12,423 nt of DNA from Cyanobacteria bacterium UBA1186. GTDB taxonomy: Bacteria; Cyanobacteriota; Vampirovibrionia; Gastranaerophilales; Gastranaerophilaceae. Under the pieces are notes generated by a model. It had not been told where the DNA came from, made no database searches, and saw nothing but the letters and a program-made list of their open reading frames with translations. The stretch lies in assembly GCA_002309875.1 (NCBI GenBank), contig DBYM01000019.1, positions 1 through 12,423 on the forward strand, in the 5' to 3' direction. Shown here one piece after another: positions 1-7,000 of this stretch; position 1 is the stretch's first letter; each line of letters starts with the position of its first letter. A program made the position numbers and the translations under genes.

Positions 1-2
1 CC

Positions 3-31
3 TTTTTTATCTCTCAATTTTATGCTAATAT
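3..31 (+). promoter_or_regulatory. Likely promoter of the secreted protein gene
   Basis: An extended -10 element (TGC followed by TAATAT, 23-31) is preceded by a T-run at 3-8 with a 17-base spacer. Transcription would begin near base 38. That places the upstream in-frame ATG at 22 outside the mRNA and supports the start at 58. The T-run could instead be the tail of a terminator from a gene to the left, which the window edge hides. Confidence 0.4.
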
Positions 32-57
32 TATATTGCACAAATCAAGGAGTTTTT

Positions 58-867
58 ATGAAAAAGGTTGTATCGTTATTTTTATGCTGCGTGTTTTTAA
101 ATTTGGCATTCTGCCCGTTGGCTTTGGCAGACGACATTATTCCGTACACAAATGATGAGCAGAATTATACCGAAAGCGAAACCGTTACGGCTCCTGTCAT
201 ATCTCAGGATAACAGTTTTGTTGAACAGGCAGATACGGAAAGAGTAGAGCATTTGACAATAAGAAAAACAAAAAGGGCAAGAAAAGTCTCTGTTGAATCG
301 GTTTACGTAAGTTCGCACGACGTTGAAATCCCCGCTCAGGACATTTTACAGGTCGCTTTCGTTAATGATTTTAACGGGAGAAAAGCCCGCAAAGGAGATA
401 CAATCGAATTTCGTTTCCCGAGCGATATCGTTACGCAGGAAGGAACGGTAATCATACCTTCAACCGCAAGAGTTGTTGCGGAAATCAAGAAACTTAAAAA
501 GCCGAAACTTCTGCATCTGTGCGGTAAAGTTTACCTTGACTTTAAATATATTCAGTTTGCTGACGGAACAACAAAACCGATTCACGCAAAACTTTGTACC
601 AAAAAACAATATTTATCAAGAAAAAATCTGAATAAGGTCGAAGCCGTCGGAGAAACGGCAGCCGCAGCAGGTGCAGGTGTTACAACAGGATTATTGATAA
701 CAGGAGCATCATCAAACCTCTTTATGCTTGTTTTCGGAGGCTCTCTCGGGGTCGGAATCGGTGCAGTCGCAGGACTTGCAGTCGGAATACTTCTCCCCGG
801 AGCATCATTTAAAGCAAAAGCCGGACAAAGAGTTACAATTCAGTTAACTCAGGAACTTGATATCTAA
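58..867 (+). CDS. Secreted protein of unknown function with glycine-rich C-terminal segment
   Basis: I do not recognise this 269-residue protein. The start at 58 is chosen because AAGGAG at 47-52 lies 5 bases upstream and the product then begins with a classic Sec signal peptide (MKK, hydrophobic core, cleavage probably after Ala24 in ALA-DD). An in-frame ATG at 22 has no ribosome binding site. Residues 25-80 look disordered and end in a basic patch (RKTKRARK). Residues 85-180 look beta-rich: GDTIEFRFPSDI is followed by an IPSTARV stretch and a VYLDFKYIQFADG stretch, which loosely recalls the beta domain of VirB10/TrbI-like proteins. Residues 197-248 are Ala/Gly-rich with GxxxG spacing and could form a membrane hairpin or glycine zipper. 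A final beta-like strand (QRVTIQLTQEL) follows. It probably acts in the periplasm or at a membrane. It may be co-transcribed with the next gene (128-base gap, no terminator seen). Confidence 0.8.
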   Translation: MKKVVSLFLCCVFLNLAFCPLALADDIIPYTNDEQNYTESETVTAPVISQDNSFVEQADTERVEHLTIRKTKRARKVSVESVYVSSHDVEIPAQDILQVAFVNDFNGRKARKGDTIEFRFPSDIVTQEGTVIIPSTARVVAEIKKLKKPKLLHLCGKVYLDFKYIQFADGTTKPIHAKLCTKKQYLSRKNLNKVEAVGETAAAAGAGVTTGLLITGASSNLFMLVFGGSLGVGIGAVAGLAVGILLPGASFKAKAGQRVTIQLTQELDI

Positions 868-995
868 CTATATTCATCGGCATTAATAACTAACACTTAA
901 TATAACTTAATAATACAAAGTCGGAAGGCAATTTTCGTAAATAACGTTACTTAATAAATATAGTGATAGTGTAAGTTTTTAGAAAGGTTATATTA

Positions 996-1895
996 GTGAC
1001 AACTGCAGTTAGCACGCAAGACCCGATATATAAAAACCCGACTGCCGGTGCCGTTATAGGCGGAGTTGTTACGGGTACGGCAGTAAAAGGCTCAACAAAG
1101 ATTCCTATGAATGCCGTTTCTAAAAAGGCAATGAGAACAATAAAAAATATGAGCAGAGAAATTTCTCAGGAAGAACTCACTGCTGTTCAAAATTCCGTGT
1201 TTAATACAATTAAAAGAAGCGGACTTGAAGCAAAAGGTGTTGGTGTAATAAAAGCGACCGCTGAAAATTCAAAAGAAATAACTGAAATAATGGGCAAAGA
1301 AATAAATAACAGCCTTTTCAGATTCATGCCCAAGATAATAAAGGACATTTGTGCTTATATATTTAAAGCACAAATGCAAGGCGGAGAAAATGCTTGCTAT
1401 ACTTTTGCAAGCAAAAAAATAATAATGCCGGAAAAAGAACTCGGACTTGCTCTTTTCCACGAAACCGGTCACGCAATGAATGCTAATTTAAGTACAATCG
1501 GCAGAATTCTTCAAAAATGCCGCCTGACTACAATTTTGGCGATACCTATTGCGGCCATTGCTTTATTTAAAACAAAAAAAGCTCCAGGCGAAGAACCTCA
1601 AACTAAAATGGGTAAAACAACAACATTTATAAAAGAAAATGCAGGTAAACTTACTTTCGCAACATTTTTACCTATTTTAATTGAAGAAGCGATGGCTTCA
1701 ATTAAGGGTAATAAATATGCCAAAAAACTTTTGAATCCTGAACTTGCAAAAAAAGTAGCCAAAACAAATCTTCTCGGATTTTCAACATATTTGATAAGTG
1801 CTGTTGCCACCAGTTTGGGCATATTCTTAGGAACAAAAGTTAAAGACTCTATCGCCAAAAGGAAAGTGGCAGAAGTAAGCGAAGCACAGGCATAA
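996..1895 (+). CDS. Putative membrane-associated zinc metallopeptidase (HExxH), family unrecognised
   Basis: This 299-residue protein starts at GTG 996, with AGAAAGG (981-987) 8 bases upstream; the next Met is at residue 38, inside a stretch that looks coding. The key feature is HETGH at residues 155-159 (bases 1458-1472) in the context LALFHETGHAMN, the HExxH zinc-binding and catalytic motif of zincin peptidases. A possible third ligand is Glu230 or Glu231 in LIEEAMASIKG, about 72 residues downstream, as expected of a gluzincin. There is no signal peptide. An Ala/Gly-rich segment lies at 17-30 and hydrophobic segments at about 177-191, 218-233 and 258-280, so a membrane association is likely. 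The C-terminus is charged. I cannot place it in a named family, and peptidase activity is inferred from the motif alone. Its stop lies 4 bases from the stop of the convergent TolC-like gene. Confidence 0.75.
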   Translation: MTTAVSTQDPIYKNPTAGAVIGGVVTGTAVKGSTKIPMNAVSKKAMRTIKNMSREISQEELTAVQNSVFNTIKRSGLEAKGVGVIKATAENSKEITEIMGKEINNSLFRFMPKIIKDICAYIFKAQMQGGENACYTFASKKIIMPEKELGLALFHETGHAMNANLSTIGRILQKCRLTTILAIPIAAIALFKTKKAPGEEPQTKMGKTTTFIKENAGKLTFATFLPILIEEAMASIKGNKYAKKLLNPELAKKVAKTNLLGFSTYLISAVATSLGIFLGTKVKDSIAKRKVAEVSEAQA

Positions 1896-1899
1896 TTTG

Positions 1900-3435
1900 T
1901 TACAGGTTTTCTTCTTCATCAAGCGAATCGTCTTCATCTTTGCTGAAGATTGAAAACAGTCTTTTCTTTGTCTTTTTCGGATCGCCTTTTGTGCATTCGA
2001 GTGCTTCAACAAGGTTGTTAATAAGTTCGTCGGAATGGTGATGAACTGCGTGACCTGATTTGTTGTGAATATCAATCAGGTGGCAGTGCAAAGCCATCTC
2101 AACCTGAATAAGGGCTGTATTGTATTCATAAAGTTTATTAACATACACAATATTTGAATTTATGTAATCAAGTTTTGCGTCCTGAACTGCAGTAAAATCC
2201 GTAAGCCCCTGCTTATATTTATCAACGGCCACATTGTACGTACCCATTGACAAAAATACGTTTCTTCTCGCATGAGGAAGTTGTTCCTCAACTCTGTCCA
2301 AATTATTAAACGCTCTCTGAATTTCGTAATACAAATCCTGCTTGAACAAATCAATCTCGTTCTGCGCAAGTGCAAGTTGAGCATCTGCACCCTTAATACT
2401 GTGTCTTAATTCCATAAGGTTGACCGAAGAATTTAAACTTACACCAACCTGCAGACTGTTGTTTGAAGCAGGCAAAGTATGATTATATCCGTATCCGACA
2501 TTTGCGTCCAATTCAGGTAAATATGAACGTTTTACATAGTTCAATGCCTGCACCATCGCCTTTTTTGTCGCAATCAAAACATGCAAATCAGGACTGTTTT
2601 TGTAAGCAATTTTCGGCGCTTCTTCTCTCGTAAAAGGGAAAACATGTTTTGTATGCGGTTTGTGTTCCCTTTCCCAATCCTTAAGGTCTTTTGGAACATA
2701 ATAAGAAAAAGTATCCGTCTGAACTATATCGTATTGAGGGTGTTTGCCGAGATACATAGCGTTATCCAAATCCACCATCGCATTTTTATATGCGTCCTCA
2801 GAGCCTATGTATTCTATCTTGTTTGCACTCAAAACCCCCTGAGCATTATCGTAATCAGGGTGCTTATTCTCCATAAGTTTCAGAATATCATTCTGCATTT
2901 TGAGATTTTCAAGGTTAATATCTCTGACCGCCTTTGTTCTCAAAACGTTATAATATTTCCACTTAACATCAAAAAGCGTACTGCAAAGGCTGTCCATAAA
3001 TTCGTATTCGGCACCGATTTTGTAAAACTCTTCCATTTTGATATTCGCAGTAGTCTTGCCGAAATCCCAAACCATTTTGTTTATGCTGACCCCGACCGCA
3101 GGAAGATCTCTGTAATGTCTGTCATAATAAACATGGTTTGAATTGTATTCGTTATAAATCCCGACTCCCGCATTTATAACAGGAAAATATCCGGCTCTCG
3201 CAATCCCGACATTACTTTTCGCTATATCAAGATTGTATTTCCGCCTCTTTATCTTGGGGCTGTTTTGGTATGCAAGGGAAATACAATCTATCATGGACAA
3301 ATTCTTCCCTTTTGTTATCTCTACCGGGTGAAAAAATTCCAAATCCTCATCATCATGAGCATACGAAATTAAATTCTGGGTAAAAACAACAAGGGTAACA
3401 AAAACGGCCAGTTTTGCTATTCTGTTTATTTTCAT
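1900..3435 (-). CDS. TolC-family outer-membrane efflux/secretion channel
   Basis: This 511-residue protein has the TolC/OEP layout. TolC-family trimers form the outer-membrane duct of efflux pumps and type I secretion systems. A signal peptide occupies residues 1-26 (cleavage likely after SYA). The two OEP repeats can be seen from parallel motifs: LSMIDCISLAYQNSPKI (46-62) and FTREEAPKIAYKNSPDL (268-284), each starting a long helical region. The second repeat ends with the typical VDKYKQGLTDFTAVQDAKLDY segment (404-424). Strands rich in Gly and aromatics near 84-125 and 308-345 fit the barrel portions. Oddities are a His-rich patch (HCHLIDIHNKSGHAVHHH, 450-467) and a strongly acidic tail (498-510), both beyond the usual core. 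No inner-membrane pump or adaptor gene is adjacent. The start codon has no clear Shine-Dalgarno sequence but sits 6 bases after TATAAT. Confidence 0.9.
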   Translation of the reverse strand: MKINRIAKLAVFVTLVVFTQNLISYAHDDEDLEFFHPVEITKGKNLSMIDCISLAYQNSPKIKRRKYNLDIAKSNVGIARAGYFPVINAGVGIYNEYNSNHVYYDRHYRDLPAVGVSINKMVWDFGKTTANIKMEEFYKIGAEYEFMDSLCSTLFDVKWKYYNVLRTKAVRDINLENLKMQNDILKLMENKHPDYDNAQGVLSANKIEYIGSEDAYKNAMVDLDNAMYLGKHPQYDIVQTDTFSYYVPKDLKDWEREHKPHTKHVFPFTREEAPKIAYKNSPDLHVLIATKKAMVQALNYVKRSYLPELDANVGYGYNHTLPASNNSLQVGVSLNSSVNLMELRHSIKGADAQLALAQNEIDLFKQDLYYEIQRAFNNLDRVEEQLPHARRNVFLSMGTYNVAVDKYKQGLTDFTAVQDAKLDYINSNIVYVNKLYEYNTALIQVEMALHCHLIDIHNKSGHAVHHHSDELINNLVEALECTKGDPKKTKKRLFSIFSKDEDDSLDEEENL

Positions 3436-3441
3436 AACTCT

Positions 3442-3450
3442 ATTATATCA
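3442..3450 (-). promoter_or_regulatory. Extended -10 promoter of the TolC-like gene, start-adjacent
   Basis: On the minus strand, TGA followed by a perfect TATAAT (3447 down to 3442) forms an extended -10 element. Only 6 bases separate it from the ATG at 3435, so transcription should begin at or beside the start codon. No Shine-Dalgarno sequence is present, which suggests a leaderless mRNA. No good -35 lies 17 bases upstream, where a C8 tract sits instead. A TTTACC (minus strand, 3473-3468) lies 20 bases upstream. Confidence 0.55.
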
Positions 3451-3461
3451 CAACCCGTCAA

Positions 3462-3494
3462 GGGGGGGGTAAATAAGAGAGAGAGAAGGGGGGG
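3462..3494. repeat. Poly-G and GA simple repeats in the divergent promoter region
   Basis: On the + strand there is a run of eight G (3462-3469), five GA repeats (3477-3486) and a run of seven G (3488-3494), inside a purine-rich stretch reaching about 3521. Bases 3475-3495 are uninterrupted purines. Homopolymeric G runs stand out in this AT-rich sequence. The G8 run lies directly upstream of the TolC-like gene's -10 box, where a change in length would alter promoter spacing. Confidence 0.85.
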
Positions 3495-3525
3495 ACGTGG
3501 GAAGGATAAAGAAAAAGGAAACAGG

Positions 3526-3554
3526 TTACCATGTTGTAATAATTCTGATAAAAT
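3526..3554 (+). promoter_or_regulatory. Promoter of the metallo-hydrolase gene
   Basis: TTACCA (3526-3531) and TAAAAT (3549-3554) are separated by exactly 17 bases. The predicted start of transcription is about 14 bases before the ATG at 3576, leaving room for the GGAG at 3565-3568. Confidence 0.5.
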
Positions 3555-3575
3555 AAGAAAAAGCGGAGAAAATTT

Positions 3576-4355
3576 ATGAAACTGCATCAAATCAGAAATG
3601 CTACGATGATATTGGACTATGCAGGCAGGCGGTTTTTAACCGACCCTATGTTTGCACCCAAAGAGGGGGTAAACGGAGAAGAATCAGATGAGCCTGTTAT
3701 TGATAAGCCTTGGCCTTTTCATTCTTTGCCGCTCCCGCCAAAAGATATTGTCAAAAACATTGATGCGGTAATAATTACACATCTGCACGCAGACCATTTT
3801 GACAAATCAGCGCAGGAAATTTTACCGAAGAATACAAAAATCTTCGTTCAGGATTTCTTTGACAAAAATGCGCTCGAAAAAGAAGGATTTAATAACATTG
3901 AAATTCTGCAGGAAGAAGGAACAGATTTTGAAGGAATAAATCTTTATAAAACCGAATGCCGGCACGGGAAAAGAGAAATTGCAGAGCCGATTTTTCTTGC
4001 AAACGGTATGCGGTGGGAAGCAATGGGGGTTGTATTCAAATCTGAAACCGAGCCGACACTTTACCTTACGGGAGATACGGTTTTCTGTGAAGAAGTCTGC
4101 AGAGCAATCGATACTCATAGGCCGAAATACATCATCGTCAACACAGATTGTTCAAAAATAAGTTACAGCGGGCCTCTTAATATGGGGATAGAAGACATTA
4201 AAAATCTGAATGCGTTTTATCCCGAAGGGAAATTGATTGCAGGCCACATGGATACCGTTGGATACTCAACTCTTTCAAGAGCGGATTTAAGAACCTCCAA
4301 CGTTAAAGACCTTATTTACGCCCCCGCAGACGGCGAAATTATGTTGCTTGATTAA
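3576..4355 (+). CDS. Metallo-beta-lactamase-fold metal-dependent hydrolase (UlaG-like)
   Basis: This 259-residue protein has the complete metal-binding set of the metallo-beta-lactamase fold: THLHADHFD with His69, His71, Asp73 and His74; His130 in CRHG; Asp167 in LTGDT; and His224 in AGHMD. The N-terminal MKLHQIRNATMILDYAGRRFLTDPMF matches the opening of COG2220/UlaG-type hydrolases, which include L-ascorbate-6-phosphate lactonase and many uncharacterised enzymes. There is no signal peptide, so it is probably cytoplasmic. An insertion of about 25 residues before the HxHxDH motif (DKPWPFHSLPLPPKDI) resembles that of the longer UlaG relatives. The start has GGAG 7 bases upstream. The substrate cannot be read from the sequence, and no ascorbate or sugar operon surrounds it. 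The gene runs divergently from the TolC-like gene and may read into the M16 peptidase gene 74 bases downstream. Confidence 0.9.
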   Translation: MKLHQIRNATMILDYAGRRFLTDPMFAPKEGVNGEESDEPVIDKPWPFHSLPLPPKDIVKNIDAVIITHLHADHFDKSAQEILPKNTKIFVQDFFDKNALEKEGFNNIEILQEEGTDFEGINLYKTECRHGKREIAEPIFLANGMRWEAMGVVFKSETEPTLYLTGDTVFCEEVCRAIDTHRPKYIIVNTDCSKISYSGPLNMGIEDIKNLNAFYPEGKLIAGHMDTVGYSTLSRADLRTSNVKDLIYAPADGEIMLLD

Positions 4356-4374
4356 ATATTACCGATTTTAACAA

Positions 4375-4404
4375 TTGGCATGAGAGGGATATTTATATTA
4401 TTAT
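4375..4404 (+). promoter_or_regulatory. Possible promoter of the M16 peptidase gene
   Basis: TTGGCA (4375-4380) and TATTAT (4399-4404) are separated by 18 bases. Transcription would begin near 4411, after the in-frame ATG at 4409 and before the ribosome binding site at 4418-4423, which favours the start at 4430. The sequence here is very AT-rich, so chance matches are likely. Confidence 0.35.
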
Positions 4405-4429
4405 TGTTATGTTGATTGAGGGAACTTAT

Positions 4430-7000
4430 ATGCTGAAAAGAATTTTTGTAACCGTTTTCGTTTTAATACTCGCATTATCCGTTCAGGCTTCGGATTTTAC
4501 CGTTCATAAACTCCCGAACGGACAAACACTGATTGTTCAGGAGGTTAAAAACAACCCCATTGTGACAATAGATACCTGGGTTAAAACAGGCTCAATAAAC
4601 GAAAACGACAAAAATAACGGCGTTTCACACTTTTTGGAGCATTTGTTTTTTAAAGGAACAAAAAAACACCCCGCAGGAGAATTTGACCGCATAATGGAAT
4701 CCAAAGGTGCAATAATAAACGCAGCAACAAGCAAGGATTTTACGCATTATTACATAACAATTCCTTCCGAACATTTCGCAACCGCACTCGAACTTCATGC
4801 AGATATGCTTACGGACCCGCAACTACCGAGAAAAGAACTCGAAATGGAGCGCAAAGTCGTTCTTGAAGAAATTTCCAAAGACGGAAATACCCCGTCAAAA
4901 AAGGTTTACGATAATCTGAATGATTTAATGTACACAAGCCACCCGTACAAAAGAAAAGTTATAGGAACGGAAGAGATAATTTCCACAATAAGAAGAGAAG
5001 AAATTCTTGATTATTTCAACACCTACTATTCTCCTTCAAATATGGTAACAATGGTTATAGGAGATGTTGACACTCCTCAGGTTGTCGATATGGTCGAAAA
5101 AGCCTTTCAAAACGAATACAAAAAACCCGTCAGGAAAAGTTTTAAGAAGGAGCACCCTTTAAATTCACAAAAACGCAAGGTTGAATATCTTGATACAAAC
5201 TCGGGATATATGATTATCGGTTTCAGAGGTGTGCCGATTGCAAACAAAGACACTTATGCTCTTGACGTCTTATCTGAGGTTATGGGCGGAGGAAAAGCCT
5301 CGAGGCTCTATCGTGATATCAAAGAACAAAAAGGTTTGGCATACAGTATTTCTGCTTCAAACGGAAGTTTCAGAGATGACGGAATTTTTTATATAAGTGC
5401 AAACTATATCCCCGCAAATGCACAAAAACTTGAAAAAGCCGTTTTTGATGACATAAGCAATATCCAAAAATACGGGATTACTGACGAAGAACTCAATACC
5501 GCAAAAAAAATGATTGAACAGGAAACATATTATTCGAGAGAATCCACCTCAAATATTGCGTCCGAACTCGGGTATGTTGTTGCTTTGACGGGCGAGCCTA
5601 ATTATTACAAAGATTATCTGAACAACATTAAAAAAGTCAGCGCAAAAGACGTTCAAACCGCTGCGCAAAAGTATTTGGGGGTTAATAAATCCGCAGTCTC
5701 AATGGCTCTTCCAAAAAATATGGAAACCGTAGTCCAAAAACCGAAGGCAGAACACGGTGCGCAAATAATTTCCCAAAATGCGGGAATGACAAAATATCTG
5801 ATTGATAATAAATCAACCTTAATTATCAACAAACACAATAACAACGATATTATTGCAATGACCATAATCGCAAAGGGCGGTGAATTTATTGAGAAAACCG
5901 CAGGCGAAGGAACTCTTACCGCAGGGCTTCTCCTCAAAGGGACAAAGAAATATTCCGCACAGGAACTTGCTCAGTTAATTGAGGAAAACGGAATAAAGAT
6001 TTCTCCTTCCTGCTCGGAAGACTATTTTATAATCAATGTTCAGACAACCACCGCAAGAATTGATCTGACGCTTGAAATATTAGACGAAATTCTGAATAAT
6101 GCCGTCTTTGAAGATTACGAAATCGAGAATAAACGTGCCGAAATTCTGAACAAAATCCGTCAGCGCAGAGATATTCCGATGAATATTGCTTTAGAAAATT
6201 ACAAAACCCTGATTTTTGAAAACAGTGTATATTCACATTCAAACAAGATTTTAGAAAAAACAATCCCGGCAATTACAAAAGAAGGAATCATATCGTATTA
6301 CGGAAGAATTATGGATTCAAAAAACATGGTCGTTTCCGTAAACGGCGATGTTGACAGTCAAAAAATCATAAATGCCTTCGGCTCAATGCTGAGTGTAAAA
6401 AATAATCCCGAATTTAAATATTCAAATTACAAAGTAACAAAACTAACTTCTCCGAAAACGGTTTCACAGACAATAAAAGACCTGCAGACCGCATGGCTGT
6501 TCCTTGGCTGGCAGACGGCAGGAGTAAATGATAAGAAAGATTTTGTAACCCTTAAAGTCCTCAACACAATGCTTGGCGGAGGAATGAGTTCAAGACTTTT
6601 CCGCAACTTAAGAGAACAGGACGGACTCGCCTATCAATTAGGCTCGAGTTATTCTCCTCACGTTTTGGGCGGAAGTTTCACGGCATACATAGGAACAAAT
6701 CCTGAAACACTGAAATATTCAAAGGAAAAAATCAACAAAGAATTTGAAAAACTGAAAATGGAATTTGTATCCGACAGAGAACTTGAAGATGCGAAAGCAA
6801 GATTAAAAGGAAGTTTCATCGTAGCACTCGAAACCAATTCCGAAAAGGCCTCCGTTGTAGGAATATTTGAAACCACAGGTTTCGGATATGACTTCCTCTC
6901 CGAATACATAAAAATGATTGATGAAGTAACCGCTTCTGACATAATAAGAGTTTCAAATAAATATTTTAACAATATTTATGTTGAATCAACAGTTAAATAA
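4430..7000 (+). CDS. Periplasmic M16 (insulinase/pitrilysin) zinc peptidase, tandem modules
   Basis: This 856-residue protein consists of two fused M16 units. The start at 4430 is chosen over ATG 4409 because GAGGGA (4418-4423) precedes it and the product then opens with a signal peptide (cleavage likely after VQA, residue 20), implying a periplasmic peptidase. The N-terminal unit carries the inverted zinc motif HFLEH (His67, Glu70, His71) and the distal ligand Glu147 in VVLEEI, 76 residues later, exactly the M16 spacing. It is followed by its partner domain with GGGKASRLYRDIKEQKGLAY (288-307). The second unit begins near residue 445. At the place of HxxEH it has GEGTLTAGLLLKG, so it cannot bind zinc, but it keeps the Arg/Tyr partner motif GGGMSSRLFRNLREQDGLAY. 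This active-plus-inactive clamshell arrangement is known in M16 proteins, often as two separate genes. The likely role is degradation of peptides. The last 15 bases overlap the end of the convergent helicase gene. Confidence 0.93.
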   Translation: MLKRIFVTVFVLILALSVQASDFTVHKLPNGQTLIVQEVKNNPIVTIDTWVKTGSINENDKNNGVSHFLEHLFFKGTKKHPAGEFDRIMESKGAIINAATSKDFTHYYITIPSEHFATALELHADMLTDPQLPRKELEMERKVVLEEISKDGNTPSKKVYDNLNDLMYTSHPYKRKVIGTEEIISTIRREEILDYFNTYYSPSNMVTMVIGDVDTPQVVDMVEKAFQNEYKKPVRKSFKKEHPLNSQKRKVEYLDTNSGYMIIGFRGVPIANKDTYALDVLSEVMGGGKASRLYRDIKEQKGLAYSISASNGSFRDDGIFYISANYIPANAQKLEKAVFDDISNIQKYGITDEELNTAKKMIEQETYYSRESTSNIASELGYVVALTGEPNYYKDYLNNIKKVSAKDVQTAAQKYLGVNKSAVSMALPKNMETVVQKPKAEHGAQIISQNAGMTKYLIDNKSTLIINKHNNNDIIAMTIIAKGGEFIEKTAGEGTLTAGLLLKGTKKYSAQELAQLIEENGIKISPSCSEDYFIINVQTTTARIDLTLEILDEILNNAVFEDYEIENKRAEILNKIRQRRDIPMNIALENYKTLIFENSVYSHSNKILEKTIPAITKEGIISYYGRIMDSKNMVVSVNGDVDSQKIINAFGSMLSVKNNPEFKYSNYKVTKLTSPKTVSQTIKDLQTAWLFLGWQTAGVNDKKDFVTLKVLNTMLGGGMSSRLFRNLREQDGLAYQLGSSYSPHVLGGSFTAYIGTNPETLKYSKEKINKEFEKLKMEFVSDRELEDAKARLKGSFIVALETNSEKASVVGIFETTGFGYDFLSEYIKMIDEVTASDIIRVSNKYFNNIYVESTVK

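Noticed and set aside
22..57. Upstream ATG start for the first gene
   Set aside because: It overlaps the extended -10 element and has no ribosome binding site, while ATG 58 has AAGGAG and gives a clean signal peptide.
2581..3141. 186-residue open frame on the + strand
   Set aside because: It lies fully antisense to the TolC-like gene, has no ribosome binding site, and its composition is that of a shadow frame.
3456..3461. TTGACG on the minus strand as the -35 of the TolC-like gene
   Set aside because: It is only 8 bases from TATAAT, too close for a -35/-10 pair.
4380..4415. Possible 11-residue hydrophobic leader peptide (MRGIFILLLLC) before the M16 gene
   Set aside because: It has no ribosome binding site and overlaps the best promoter match, so it would mostly lie upstream of the predicted transcript.
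4409..4429. Upstream ATG start for the M16 gene
   Set aside because: It would put the GAGGGA ribosome binding site inside the gene and extend the signal peptide with acidic residues.
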